The notes below the pieces were generated by a model. It worked only from the letters and a program-made list of their open reading frames with translations, was not told the DNA's origin and searched no databases. Positions 35,002-44,120 of a stretch of DNA of 64,000 nt are shown here, one piece after another; within the stretch, counting starts at the first letter, position 1; each line of letters opens with the position of its first letter. The stretch lies in the NCBI GenBank assembly GCA_964560765.1, contig CAZLMG010000009.1, positions 62,001 to 126,000 on the forward strand, in the 5' to 3' direction. A program made the position numbers and the translations under genes. The DNA is from CAZLMG01 sp964560765 (lineage in GTDB: Bacteria > Bdellovibrionota_B > Oligoflexia > Oligoflexales > CAZLMG01).

Positions 35002-36054
35002 ATGCGCTGGATTCTGACTGCATGCCTGACCATGCTGTACGCCGGTTCTGCCGCTGGGCAAAAGATCGACTATGATGCGAATGTTCCGCGTTCTGTCGCC
35101 AAACTCGGCTATGTCGACGTCGTCGTCTTGATCACCGACTTATTTGCCACCGAGGCTGCCAAGCTCACGGAGGCTGAGATCTTGAAGCGCCTTGAAGTCT
35201 TTATGCCCCAGATTTCCAATTCGAGATTACCGACAAAAGGTGATGGATCGCACGGATTCTACGTCACCTATGAAGGGGATCTGCAGTCGGAAAGAAACAC
35301 GACCACCGGCAATTTGAACCTGAGCTTCCAGGTTCGGGTTCACCAGGACACGATCACTTTTGCCAAACTTCTCGCAGACAATGACGATGTCCTGACCTTG
35401 GCTATGGAATTTGAGGCCGGGACCCAAGGGACCGCGGTCGGTAAAGACGAAGATTTCGAGCGTTCGGTGGCTGTCGCTAATCAAGCCCCCAGCATCACCA
35501 AGGTCACCCCAGTGCATCGAGCGGCCCGCGCCACATGGACAGCGGCCGAAACGATTGTGTATTCCTCCGGTGACCCAAAGGCCCCATCCGGCGTGACACT
35601 GGTAGCCTTGCCCGTGAACGACGATGGCTTGGTATTACCTTCGTTTATCTACGCCGGGACGGACGTCGATGTCGCCGCCGAGTCTTGCATTTTTGCGGCC
35701 AGCCGAGTCGGGACAGAAGACCCTTGCGTCGTCTGTCCAGCCGGTGAGAGTCACTATCTGGATCAAGACGCTCTCAAGTCTTTGGGGGGCGTGGTACTGA
35801 CATCCGTAAGCGGGTCGGCGCAAAAGGCCTCCGTTTCCCCGATGACAGCGGAAACTGAATATGCCATGTTCGCTTACTACCTGCCGGACGGGCTCGTTCG
35901 CAGTACCTGCCGGGCAGTCACCCCTGCAGAAACCCGCACCATGTCAGAGATACTGGGCGAACCGCCGGCCAAAGCAACCGACGCGTCTTGGAACTGGCTC
36001 GGAATTGCAGCCATTTTTTGGGTCATGCGGCGCTTTCAACGACGCTACAGATAG
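35002..36054 (+). CDS. Exported protein with C-terminal membrane anchor, unknown function
   Basis: 350 residues from the ATG at 35002 (GAGG seven bases upstream). Signal peptide MRWILTACLTMLYAGSAAGQ. The body is beta-rich and has a possible pair of disulfides (near CIFAASRVGTEDPCVVC). The protein ends with a hydrophobic stretch WNWLGIAAIFWVM directly before an Arg cluster RRFQRRYR. This helix-plus-basic-tail end resembles sorting signals such as MYXO-CTERM or PEP-CTERM in general form, though no short conserved motif of those types is seen. Family not recognised. Confidence 0.6.
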   Translation: MRWILTACLTMLYAGSAAGQKIDYDANVPRSVAKLGYVDVVVLITDLFATEAAKLTEAEILKRLEVFMPQISNSRLPTKGDGSHGFYVTYEGDLQSERNTTTGNLNLSFQVRVHQDTITFAKLLADNDDVLTLAMEFEAGTQGTAVGKDEDFERSVAVANQAPSITKVTPVHRAARATWTAAETIVYSSGDPKAPSGVTLVALPVNDDGLVLPSFIYAGTDVDVAAESCIFAASRVGTEDPCVVCPAGESHYLDQDALKSLGGVVLTSVSGSAQKASVSPMTAETEYAMFAYYLPDGLVRSTCRAVTPAETRTMSEILGEPPAKATDASWNWLGIAAIFWVMRRFQRRYR

Positions 36055-36164
36055 CCGTCTCTCGGGCCATTTTCTCGCATTTTTCTCATGGCTCATCTTG
36101 GCGAAATCAGTTACAAAACAGCTCACTGTTGACGTCACGAATCGCATCCTGATGAGCCCATTTT

Positions 36165-36860
36165 ATGACCGAGGCCTTGCGCCATTCGATCTTTCACCAA
36201 GTCTTCTTCCCCATCACTGATGGGGATCAGGGAACGTCATCCTTTGACGACTTAGTATTGCAACGCGTCGTGCGCTTTCAGCCACCTCTCGCAACAAGCC
36301 TGCAACACATTCCGTTGGTTGTTTTCGACTTTGAAACGACGGGTCTAGATTCTAGTCAAGACCGCATCATTGAAGTGGGTGCGGTTCGACTGGAAAACTT
36401 CCAAATCGTGGATGAGTTCTCGAACTTGATTCAGCCCGGGATCCGGCTTACCGACGAAGTGACTAAAATCACTGGCATCACAGAAGATATGCTGGTCGAC
36501 CAACCCCTTTGGAGTCACGTCCTTCCGAACTTTCTCAAGTTCCTGGATGGGGCCATCCTCGTGGCACACAATGCGGAATTTGACATGGGTTTCCTCCGCA
36601 ACTCGTGCGCCCGCGAGGGTTACCAGCTGGAATGGCCGGCCTTCTGCACCTTAAAGATGGCTCGCCAGGCTCTCCCTGAACTGGAGTCGCGCAGCCTGGA
36701 CGCTCTGGCCAAGCATTACGGATTCACGTTCGAAGCTCGACACCGCTCCATTGGCGACGTCAAAGTCACGACGAGCGTGCTGCTGGCCATGCTCAACCAA
36801 GAGTTAGCTCAGATACAAAACTGGCAAGATCTGCAGCCGTTTGCGGTCACTCGACCTTGA
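36165..36860 (+). CDS. DnaQ-like 3'-5' exonuclease
   Basis: 231 residues. After about 45 residues of no known domain, the RNase-H-like exonuclease fold shows ExoI VVFDFETTGLDSSQDRIIEV, ExoII AHNAEFDMGFLR and ExoIII HRSIGDVKVT, so all DEDDh catalytic residues are present. The closest described relatives are PolC-type and DnaQ epsilon exonucleases, which proofread or trim nucleic acids. The gene precedes mccB by 16 bases and may be transcribed with it, though the functions look unrelated. Confidence 0.85.
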   Translation: MTEALRHSIFHQVFFPITDGDQGTSSFDDLVLQRVVRFQPPLATSLQHIPLVVFDFETTGLDSSQDRIIEVGAVRLENFQIVDEFSNLIQPGIRLTDEVTKITGITEDMLVDQPLWSHVLPNFLKFLDGAILVAHNAEFDMGFLRNSCAREGYQLEWPAFCTLKMARQALPELESRSLDALAKHYGFTFEARHRSIGDVKVTTSVLLAMLNQELAQIQNWQDLQPFAVTRP

Positions 36861-36876
36861 TAGGACCCAGTTACAA

Positions 36877-38484
36877 ATGAAATTGAAGAGTCAGATCCAG
36901 ACCAACAGCGAGTCATTCAAAAAGAATCGCGCTCACCACCTGCGAGCGACCGAGGAACTCAGCACGCGCCACGCGGTAGCGCAAAGTGGCGGCGGTGAAG
37001 CGGCTCGGCAAGCGATGCACGAGCGCGGTAAACTCGACGCGCGGGAACGAATCGGCAAGCTGATCGATTCCGGTAGCTCGTTCCTCGAGCTTTCGACGCT
37101 CGCCGGCGCGGGACTGTATGAGGATGACGTACCAAGCGGCGGCATTGTAACGGGAGTCGGCGTCGTGCATGGTCGAGCGTGCATGGTCGTCGCCAACGAC
37201 CCAACGGTCAAAGGTGGAACGTACTATCCGATCACCGTTAAAAAGCATCTGCGGGCCCAAACCATCGCTTGGCGAAATCAGCTGCCCTGCGTCTACCTGG
37301 TCGATTCCGGCGGCGCCTTCTTGCCCATGCAGGACGAAGTCTTTCCCGACGCCCAGCATTTTGGGCGCATCTTTTACCACCAGGCACGCATGAGTTCTGA
37401 TGGCATTCCACAAATCAGTTCCGTCCACGGTTTTTGCACGGCCGGTGGCGCTTATATTCCCGCCATGTCCGATCAAACCGTCATGGTACGCGGCAATGGC
37501 ACCATTTTCTTGGCAGGTCCGCCCTTGGTGAAAGCTGCGACGGGGGAAGAAGTTTCCGCCGAAGAGTTGGGCGGAGCCGATGTTCATACATCGATCAGTG
37601 GCGTTGCCGACCACTTAGCTGAGAACGACGAGCACGCCATCGCCATTGTCCGCGATATCGTCAAGCATTTGGGCAAACGGAACGAAGCGCCAGTTAAAAT
37701 TCAAGAGCCGCGCCCACCTGCCTATGATCCCGAAGAGTTGCTTGGCGTCATCCCGTCCGATCCAAAATCTTTCTTTGACATTCGCGAAGTCATCGCCCGC
37801 GTGGTTGATGCCAGTGAATTTTCCGAATTCAAAGCCAACTACGGTAAGACGCTGGTCACAGGCTTTGCGCATATTGAGGGCATTCCTGTAGGCATCGTCG
37901 CCAATAATGGTGTGCTGTTTTCTGAATCGGCACTCAAAGCCGCCCACTTTATTTCCCTATGCGGACAGGAACAGATTCCGCTGCTCTTTCTGCAAAATAT
38001 CACAGGCTTTATGGTGGGCAAGAAATACGAGCATGGCGGGATCGCAAAGGACGGCGCCAAGATGGTGCATGCCGTCGCCAATGCCAATGTGCCGAAAATC
38101 ACCTTGATCGTGGGTGGCAGCTACGGCGCAGGTAACTACGGCATGTGCGGACGCGCCTACGATCCAGATTTCATGTTTATGTGGCCCGAAGCCAAGATCT
38201 CGGTCATGGGTGGCGAGCAGGCAGCCAATGTATTGGTGACCGTCAAGCAGCAGCAGCTTGCCAAGCGCGGACAGCCAGCTCTTACCAACGAACAGATTGC
38301 CAAGATGCAAGAACCTATTTTGGCCAAGTACAGTCAAGAGAGCAGCGCCTACTACGCTACAGCACGCCTTTGGGACGATGGCATCATCGATCCTCGACAA
38401 ACGCGAAAGGTATTGGCAATGGCGCTGGGCGCGACCCTTCAACACCCGTGGCGTGCAACAAAGTTCGGCATTTTCCGCATGTGA
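36877..38484 (+). CDS. Acyl-CoA carboxylase carboxyltransferase (beta) subunit, methylcrotonyl-CoA type
   Basis: 535 residues from the ATG at 36877, equal to the usual MccB length. Biotin-dependent carboxyltransferase with two crotonase-like halves. Visible: MHERGKLDARERIGKLIDSG, the N-half oxyanion region GFCTAGGAYIPAMSD, the GGADVHTSISGVADH stretch, and the C-half GSYGAGNYGMCGRAYDP with MWPEAKISVMGGEQAANVL. The last is characteristic of methylcrotonyl- and geranyl-CoA carboxylases. It transfers CO2 from biotin to the acyl-CoA in leucine or isoprenoid breakdown. The operon continues with atuA, a hydratase and the alpha subunit. Confidence 0.9.
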   Translation: MKLKSQIQTNSESFKKNRAHHLRATEELSTRHAVAQSGGGEAARQAMHERGKLDARERIGKLIDSGSSFLELSTLAGAGLYEDDVPSGGIVTGVGVVHGRACMVVANDPTVKGGTYYPITVKKHLRAQTIAWRNQLPCVYLVDSGGAFLPMQDEVFPDAQHFGRIFYHQARMSSDGIPQISSVHGFCTAGGAYIPAMSDQTVMVRGNGTIFLAGPPLVKAATGEEVSAEELGGADVHTSISGVADHLAENDEHAIAIVRDIVKHLGKRNEAPVKIQEPRPPAYDPEELLGVIPSDPKSFFDIREVIARVVDASEFSEFKANYGKTLVTGFAHIEGIPVGIVANNGVLFSESALKAAHFISLCGQEQIPLLFLQNITGFMVGKKYEHGGIAKDGAKMVHAVANANVPKITLIVGGSYGAGNYGMCGRAYDPDFMFMWPEAKISVMGGEQAANVLVTVKQQQLAKRGQPALTNEQIAKMQEPILAKYSQESSAYYATARLWDDGIIDPRQTRKVLAMALGATLQHPWRATKFGIFRM

Positions 38485-38495
38485 TAGGAACGTCT

Positions 38496-40316
38496 ATGAG
38501 CAAACAGATGATTAAAATTGGTAATGCAGGTGGATACTGGGGTGATGACCCAAGCGCGCTCGAGCGACAGGTCCGCGGCGGTCAGCTCGACTACATCACG
38601 ATGGACTTCCTCGCAGAAATCACCATGTCCATCATGCAAAAGCAGCGCGCGAAAGACCCAAGCGCGGGCTACGCCCGTGATTTCATCGGCATGCTGGAAC
38701 CGGTATTGGGCGAAGTTATGGCCCGCGGCACAACGATTATTACAAACGCTGGAGGCGTGAATCCTAAGGCCTGCGCCCAGGCCATAGCAGCCCTTGGCAA
38801 GAAGCAGGGACTCAAGCCGCGCATTGCGATCGTGTATGGTGATGACATTATGGAAGAGCTTCCAGCCCTACGCACAAAGAAGGGTGCGGAGCTACTGAAT
38901 ATGGAAACAGGAGATTCATTTGATCTAGTCGCCGACCGGATCAGCGCCGCAAACATTTACTTTGGGGCTGCGCCTGTAGTTGAAGCCTTGAAGTGGAAAC
39001 CCCACATCGTCATTACCGGACGCGTGACCGATACAGGTATTACTCTAGCGCCAATGATTCATGAGTTTGGTTGGCAGTTCAATGACTGGAACCGTCTAGC
39101 TGCCGGCATCGTCGCGGGACATATGATGGAGTGCGGCACACAGGTTTCGGGCGGTAACTTTACCGACTGGCGGCTCGTGCCAACCTTTGACCGCATGGGC
39201 TTTCCCTATGTGGAAATGAACGCCGATGGTACCTTTGTTATCACCAAGCACGCCGGCACAGGTGGCCTTGTCTCGCGCGATACGGTCCGCGAGCAGCTCG
39301 TCTATGAAATGGGTGACCCGCATGCCTACATTACCCCCGATGTCGTTGCGGACTTTGCCACAATTCAGCTGGAAGAGATCGCTGCCAATCGCGTTCGCGT
39401 CAGCGGTATTCGCGGTTACGAGCCGACCGATAGCTATAAGGTTTCTATGGCCTATGCCGACGGCCAAAAAATCACCGGTGCCATTCTGATTTCTGGCCCC
39501 GACGCACGCGCAAAGGCTGAAACCTTTGCCAAAATATTCTGGGAAAAGTGTGGCACCGGATTCACCGAGACCGCCACTGAGTACGTGGGTTGGAATGCCT
39601 GCCATCGGTCTCTCGGGCATGCGGACGATGGCAACGAAATCATTCTCCGCCTGGGGGCACGCGCGAATGACCCTGAAGCCCTGAAGCGATTTGGCAAGTG
39701 GATACCTTCGCTCATTCTTGGCGGACCTCCCGGCGTCTGTGTCCTAGGTGGCGCACCAAAGCCGCAAGAGGTAGTGAGTTACTGGCCCGCGCTGTTGGAC
39801 AAGAGACTAGCAACACCAAGGATCGCCCTCTATGAAGAGAACTTTGCCAATGATGCAGCCGTTACCACCACCCAGACCGGACAGTTCCGCCCAACACCGG
39901 CCACCAGAGATGTGGCGAAAGACGCAACCCAACCACTGTCCATTTCGAGACCATTAAACGGTCGCCCGCTGGCCGACATCTGTTTAGCGCGCAGTGGCGA
40001 TAAAGGAGACATGTGCAACGTCGGGGTTCTGGCGCGAAGTGACGCGGCCTTTGAATTCCTCGATCAATTCCTAACTGCAGAGCGAATGAAAAACTGGTTC
40101 CAAGAGCTCTGCCAAGGCCCCGTGGTTCGCTATAAACTGGACAACCTGCGTGGCTTTAACTTTCTACTCGAGGCAGCCCTTGGCGGTGGCGGCACGCAAA
40201 CCCTGCGCGCCGATGCACAGGGAAAGACTTTTGCGCAAGCCTTGCTGCGGCAAGTCGTGGAGATACCTGATGCAGTGCTGCGCAGCGTGCCAACCACCGC
40301 GGGGAAGCAATCATGA
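38496..40316 (+). CDS. AtuA-like (DUF1446) protein of acyclic terpene/leucine catabolism
   Basis: 606 residues from the ATG at 38496 (AGGAA upstream). The N-terminus IKIGNAGGYWGDDPSALE and the body (TNAGGVNPKACAQAI, HIVITGRVTDTGITLAPMIHE) match the AtuA/DUF1446 family. A C-terminal domain of about 110 residues (DICLARSGDKGDMCNVGVLA) is the AtuA-like C-terminal module that is sometimes a separate protein. AtuA is needed for citronellol/geraniol use in Pseudomonas but its biochemical activity is not known. It starts 11 bases after mccB and shares an ATGA with the following hydratase. Confidence 0.88.
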   Translation: MSKQMIKIGNAGGYWGDDPSALERQVRGGQLDYITMDFLAEITMSIMQKQRAKDPSAGYARDFIGMLEPVLGEVMARGTTIITNAGGVNPKACAQAIAALGKKQGLKPRIAIVYGDDIMEELPALRTKKGAELLNMETGDSFDLVADRISAANIYFGAAPVVEALKWKPHIVITGRVTDTGITLAPMIHEFGWQFNDWNRLAAGIVAGHMMECGTQVSGGNFTDWRLVPTFDRMGFPYVEMNADGTFVITKHAGTGGLVSRDTVREQLVYEMGDPHAYITPDVVADFATIQLEEIAANRVRVSGIRGYEPTDSYKVSMAYADGQKITGAILISGPDARAKAETFAKIFWEKCGTGFTETATEYVGWNACHRSLGHADDGNEIILRLGARANDPEALKRFGKWIPSLILGGPPGVCVLGGAPKPQEVVSYWPALLDKRLATPRIALYEENFANDAAVTTTQTGQFRPTPATRDVAKDATQPLSISRPLNGRPLADICLARSGDKGDMCNVGVLARSDAAFEFLDQFLTAERMKNWFQELCQGPVVRYKLDNLRGFNFLLEAALGGGGTQTLRADAQGKTFAQALLRQVVEIPDAVLRSVPTTAGKQS

Positions 40317-41125
40317 GCGCCTTGCTCAAATATTTGCCATTAAGCCCGGCATCAGCTGGCACCATTGCCGTGCTGACGTTGCAGCGGCCCGAACGGGCCA
40401 ATGCCTTTAATGAGCAAATGATGCAAAGCATCACCCAGCACCTGACGGCAATAAAAGGTCGGGCTGACTGCCGCGCGTTAGTTGTCAATGCTGCAGGAAA
40501 GCACTTTAGCGCCGGCGCGGACCTCGACTGGATGCGCGCTTCGGCCACACTCACCGAAAGCGAGAATCGACGTGACGCCGGACTGCTGTCTGCCATGTTC
40601 GAGGCTTTGGCCCAGCTACCCATTCCAACCGTTGCTTACGTCCGAGGTTCTGCCTATGGTGGCGCCGTTGGACTCGTGGCCTGCTGCGATATTACTGTTG
40701 CCGAGGACAACGCCCGGTTTTGCCTCTCGGAAGTGAAACTTGGACTCTTGCCTGCGGTCATCTTGCCCTATCTGGGTCGTCGCATGCTGCCGGGCCAATT
40801 GCAGCGCCTGGCACTCACTGGTCTCGTCTTTCACGCGACCGAAGCGCAAGCCTATGGGTTGATCGATCAAGTTACGGTCGCTGACCATGGCGCTGAGACG
40901 CTGACAAAGTGCCTGAACGATCTACTTAGCGGCAGCCCGGAAGCGCAACGTTCCTTTAAGCAACTGTTTCAACATCTGCGTCAGGACAATTTTCCGCAGA
41001 ATGAGAAGACGGTAGAGGCTATCTCTCGCTTGCGAGCAGGAGAGAGCGGCCAGACAGGTTTAGCCGCATTTTTTGATAAGCAGCCTGCACCTTGGGTTGC
41101 TACGATTAGCAACGTCTGGAGCTGA
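40313..41125 (+). CDS. Methylglutaconyl-CoA hydratase-like enoyl-CoA hydratase
   Basis: 270 residues of the crotonase fold. KHFSAGADLDWMRASA and GSAYGGAVGLVACCDIT match the LiuC/AtuE group, where SAGADLxWM is typical; LSEVKLGLLPAVILPYL completes the active-site region. It would hydrate methylglutaconyl-CoA (leucine) or isohexenylglutaconyl-CoA (terpenes). ATGA overlap with atuA and a one-base gap to the alpha subunit make the four genes one unit. The choice of substrate rests on the neighbours. Confidence 0.85.
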   Translation: MSALLKYLPLSPASAGTIAVLTLQRPERANAFNEQMMQSITQHLTAIKGRADCRALVVNAAGKHFSAGADLDWMRASATLTESENRRDAGLLSAMFEALAQLPIPTVAYVRGSAYGGAVGLVACCDITVAEDNARFCLSEVKLGLLPAVILPYLGRRMLPGQLQRLALTGLVFHATEAQAYGLIDQVTVADHGAETLTKCLNDLLSGSPEAQRSFKQLFQHLRQDNFPQNEKTVEAISRLRAGESGQTGLAAFFDKQPAPWVATISNVWS

Positions 41126-41126
41126 G

Positions 41127-43130
41127 ATGAGCTTTCAAGAACGCTCCATTCACAAGCTATTCATCGCCAATCGCGGAGAAATCTGCCGCCGCATTGCTCA
41201 AAGCGCCAAAGAAATCGGTATTCTCACAGCTAGCATTTGTCGCCGCGGTCGCGTACCCGCCTACCTGGCAGACCTGATTGATGAATTTTATTTTGTGGAT
41301 GAAGAAAGTCCATCTCTGTATCTCGATCGACAGCGCATGCTCGAGATTGCGAAGTCGATGGGGTGCAATGCGATTCATCCTGGATTTGGCTTTCTCTCTG
41401 AGAACGCCGCCTTTGCTGAGGATGTGGTGCGTGCTGGACTCATTTGGGTAGGCCCCAAACCGTCGGCCATTGCCGCGATGTCCAGCAAAGCCAGTGCTCG
41501 GGACCTAGCCCGAACCGTGGAGGTACCCTGTCTCGACGGACTACGCGATCTGACGTTTGATAGCCCGGCGGCTTTTATGGCGCAGGTACGTCCCTTCGTG
41601 CAAAGGTGCGGCTTTCCGGTACTGATCAAAGCAGCCATGGGCGGCGGCGGCAAGGGCATGCGCATCGTCCATCGCGAAGAGGACCTCTGGGAACAAGCCC
41701 AGCGAGCCCAATCGGAGGCTATGAATGCCTTTGGTGATGGCTCGCTGATTATAGAACCTTATGTTCAAAGACCACGACACATCGAGGTTCAGATTTTAGC
41801 TGACCAACTAGGGCAAGTTGTGGCGATTGGCGACCGCGACTGTTCCGTACAGCGACGACATCAAAAGATCATTGAAGAGAGTCCGGCGCCCGGACTGCAC
41901 GCCCATGTGCGCAAAGCCATGGCCGAGGCGGCTATCCGTTTGGCACAGCAGGTGCACTATGACTCTGTTGGAACCGTAGAGTTTCTGGTGGATTGGTCAC
42001 GCCCAGAGGAGCAGCCGTTCTACTTTTTAGAAATGAATACACGGCTGCAGGTCGAACACCCGGTGACGGAGGAAGCGTTTGGCATCGATCTGGTGCGCTG
42101 GCAATTGCTGGTCGCCCAAGGAGTCTCCCTCAATGCAGAAGTACACGCCCTGACTCAGCCGCATCGTCACAGCATCGAAGTTCGATTGTACGCAGAGGAT
42201 CCGCATCGGGATTTCTTCCCATCTCCTGGCCCACTGGTGGGATTTGCTCCCTTTACTGGCTCAGGCATCCGCTGGGAACGAGGTGTTGATAGCTGCGACG
42301 AAGTATCAGCTAGCTTTGACCCGATGATCGCCAAGGTGATTGCCACCGGCACGACACGATCCGAAGCCATGGAGCGCCTGCGCCTGTCCTTACGCAACTC
42401 TGTAGTCGCGGGCATGCAAACGAACCAGTCGTTTTTACTGAGCATACTGGATGAGGATGACTTTGGCGTTGGTGCCGTCACGACTGCTTATTTGAAAGAA
42501 CGCCGAGACCACATCCTCCAAGTCGAATCTCGACGCAAGGAAACGGCGCAGGTAAGCGCCGAAAGTTGGCTGCAGCGGCTGCAATCGGGATTTTTGGCAG
42601 GAGGAGGCCTCAACCAAACGACCGCAGGATCTCATATTAGCTATTTGTACCAAACTTCCAGCAATGGAACGGCCTCTGCGGAAGATGAGAAATTACCCCA
42701 GATCATCCAGTATCGGTTAGAATCTAATGACTGGGCTGCCGGCGGCATGCGGGTACGCAGCGGATTTGTTCGCCAAACTTCCGGCTCACCGCGAGTTTGG
42801 TTAGCCACCGTGCAATTTCATGACCGCGCGGAGCATTGGGTGGGGATCGACGGCTTCACCTTCCATCGCGAGATCCGCGAACAACAGATGGATGTATTGT
42901 CCGCCGCTGGACATGGACAGAGTCAAGTTACCGCCCCGGTTCCCGGCAAAGTGGTGAGTGTTTCGGTGGAAGCAGGTACTGAGGTTCAGTCGGGAGATAT
43001 CCTTTTGATCCTCGAGTCGATGAAAATGGAGTTTGAGGTGCGGGCCAGCCGCAGTGGCACGGTCGAAACAGTGCTAGTGCAAGCCGGTGACCGCGTGGAT
43101 GCAGGAAGCATACTCGTTGGACTTGATTAG
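41127..43130 (+). CDS. Acyl-CoA carboxylase biotin carboxylase/biotin carrier (alpha) subunit
   Basis: 667 residues from the ATG at 41127. Biotin carboxylase domain: FIANRGEICRRIAQSAKE, HPGFGFLSENAAF, AAMGGGGKGMRIV (ATP Gly loop), DRDCSVQRRHQKIIEE and EMNTRLQVEHPVTEE. A poorly conserved middle region leads to the carrier domain with biotinylation site LESMKMEFEV (Lys of SMKM, where AMKM is usual) about 35 residues from the end. Together with the beta subunit it forms a methylcrotonyl- or geranyl-CoA carboxylase. Isovaleryl-CoA dehydrogenase and HMG-CoA lyase are not in the window. Confidence 0.92.
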   Translation: MSFQERSIHKLFIANRGEICRRIAQSAKEIGILTASICRRGRVPAYLADLIDEFYFVDEESPSLYLDRQRMLEIAKSMGCNAIHPGFGFLSENAAFAEDVVRAGLIWVGPKPSAIAAMSSKASARDLARTVEVPCLDGLRDLTFDSPAAFMAQVRPFVQRCGFPVLIKAAMGGGGKGMRIVHREEDLWEQAQRAQSEAMNAFGDGSLIIEPYVQRPRHIEVQILADQLGQVVAIGDRDCSVQRRHQKIIEESPAPGLHAHVRKAMAEAAIRLAQQVHYDSVGTVEFLVDWSRPEEQPFYFLEMNTRLQVEHPVTEEAFGIDLVRWQLLVAQGVSLNAEVHALTQPHRHSIEVRLYAEDPHRDFFPSPGPLVGFAPFTGSGIRWERGVDSCDEVSASFDPMIAKVIATGTTRSEAMERLRLSLRNSVVAGMQTNQSFLLSILDEDDFGVGAVTTAYLKERRDHILQVESRRKETAQVSAESWLQRLQSGFLAGGGLNQTTAGSHISYLYQTSSNGTASAEDEKLPQIIQYRLESNDWAAGGMRVRSGFVRQTSGSPRVWLATVQFHDRAEHWVGIDGFTFHREIREQQMDVLSAAGHGQSQVTAPVPGKVVSVSVEAGTEVQSGDILLILESMKMEFEVRASRSGTVETVLVQAGDRVDAGSILVGLD

Positions 43131-43142
43131 GAGAGTGTCGGA

Positions 43143-44105
43143 ATGAATCTCGAAGATTTCACCAAGAAATCCGGGTTCAAGGTTTTGGCCATGGCTCGCT
43201 TGAATTCGTGCGAATACAGCTTGGTCTTGTACCTGATGAACTGCGCCGCTTCCGGCCTGGACTTCCTCATAACTACCGAGTCTGAGCTTGAATCACTGAT
43301 TGGCTATGACGGCGTGGCCCTACGCGAAGCTCTTGATAATCTCAATCGGCGCGGCATCATTCGCCTGCACTACAGCGACAACGTCGGTAACGATCGCCCC
43401 TCATTGCGAGTCGGAATGCAGTTCAATACTCAGCGTTGGCATCTTGATTACGGGCAAGACGCCACACCGCACGATGCCATTGTTTTTCCCTTTCGGAGAC
43501 ATGGGCAGAACCCCTTCATGCTTCTTGACGGGGATAAAGGCAAGCGGGCCCAGTCAAAAGACAAGAACCCAAATACCGCCACTTGGCGGCGGGTGTTTAA
43601 CTCATTCATTAATGGCCGGAGCCTCGGAGAAACCGAGCTTGAACAAGCGGAAATTGATGCCAAGGTGTTGGTCGAGACGCACCCCGTCGATCAGGTGTTG
43701 CTGATGATTCGACACTTTGTCACTCGAATTCCAACGCTGAGCCTCTTAGCAAGCTCTTGGCAGCACTTTACCGAGTTGTATGAAACAGAAAATCATCGCG
43801 TTGATATGTTGGAAGCTCGCCAGAAGCACAAGGAGTTTGACGACAAACTTCGCGATGCGGCTCAGCGCTTTCTCGAGACTAGTAGCGGACAAGAACTGAA
43901 TGAGGAAGAGCGAACCGTTTTGAACATTATATTGAAGCATCGCTATCCGCGGCGACAGCTTTTCTGGGCCTACCAGTCCCGTAGCCGCTATCCACATTTG
44001 GGACCTTTTTTCGCAGATAATGCGCCGCTTATGCTCCCGGTGACTTCTTCGGGTGCTATCGTGAAGCGGCTAACACCTGTGGAAAATGAAGATCAAGATA
44101 ATTGA
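43143..44105 (+). CDS. Protein of unknown function downstream of the carboxylase operon
   Basis: 320 residues, not recognised. AGGAG eight bases before the ATG and a 12-base gap from the alpha-subunit gene suggest co-transcription. Residues 1-100 are helical with a winged-helix-like pattern (SLVLYLMNCAASG, LESLIGYDGVALREALDNL, RRGIIRLHYS), as in the N-terminal domain of some DNA-binding or replisome-organiser proteins. The rest is mostly helical. It could be a regulator of the operon but nothing proves this. Confidence 0.6.
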   Translation: MNLEDFTKKSGFKVLAMARLNSCEYSLVLYLMNCAASGLDFLITTESELESLIGYDGVALREALDNLNRRGIIRLHYSDNVGNDRPSLRVGMQFNTQRWHLDYGQDATPHDAIVFPFRRHGQNPFMLLDGDKGKRAQSKDKNPNTATWRRVFNSFINGRSLGETELEQAEIDAKVLVETHPVDQVLLMIRHFVTRIPTLSLLASSWQHFTELYETENHRVDMLEARQKHKEFDDKLRDAAQRFLETSSGQELNEEERTVLNIILKHRYPRRQLFWAYQSRSRYPHLGPFFADNAPLMLPVTSSGAIVKRLTPVENEDQDN

Positions 44106-44120
44106 GACAATCTGCTCTTT

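Noticed and set aside
38145..38495. Upstream part of the atuA frame
   Set aside because: It lies within mccB and has no relation to AtuA; the ATG at 38496 fits the family start.
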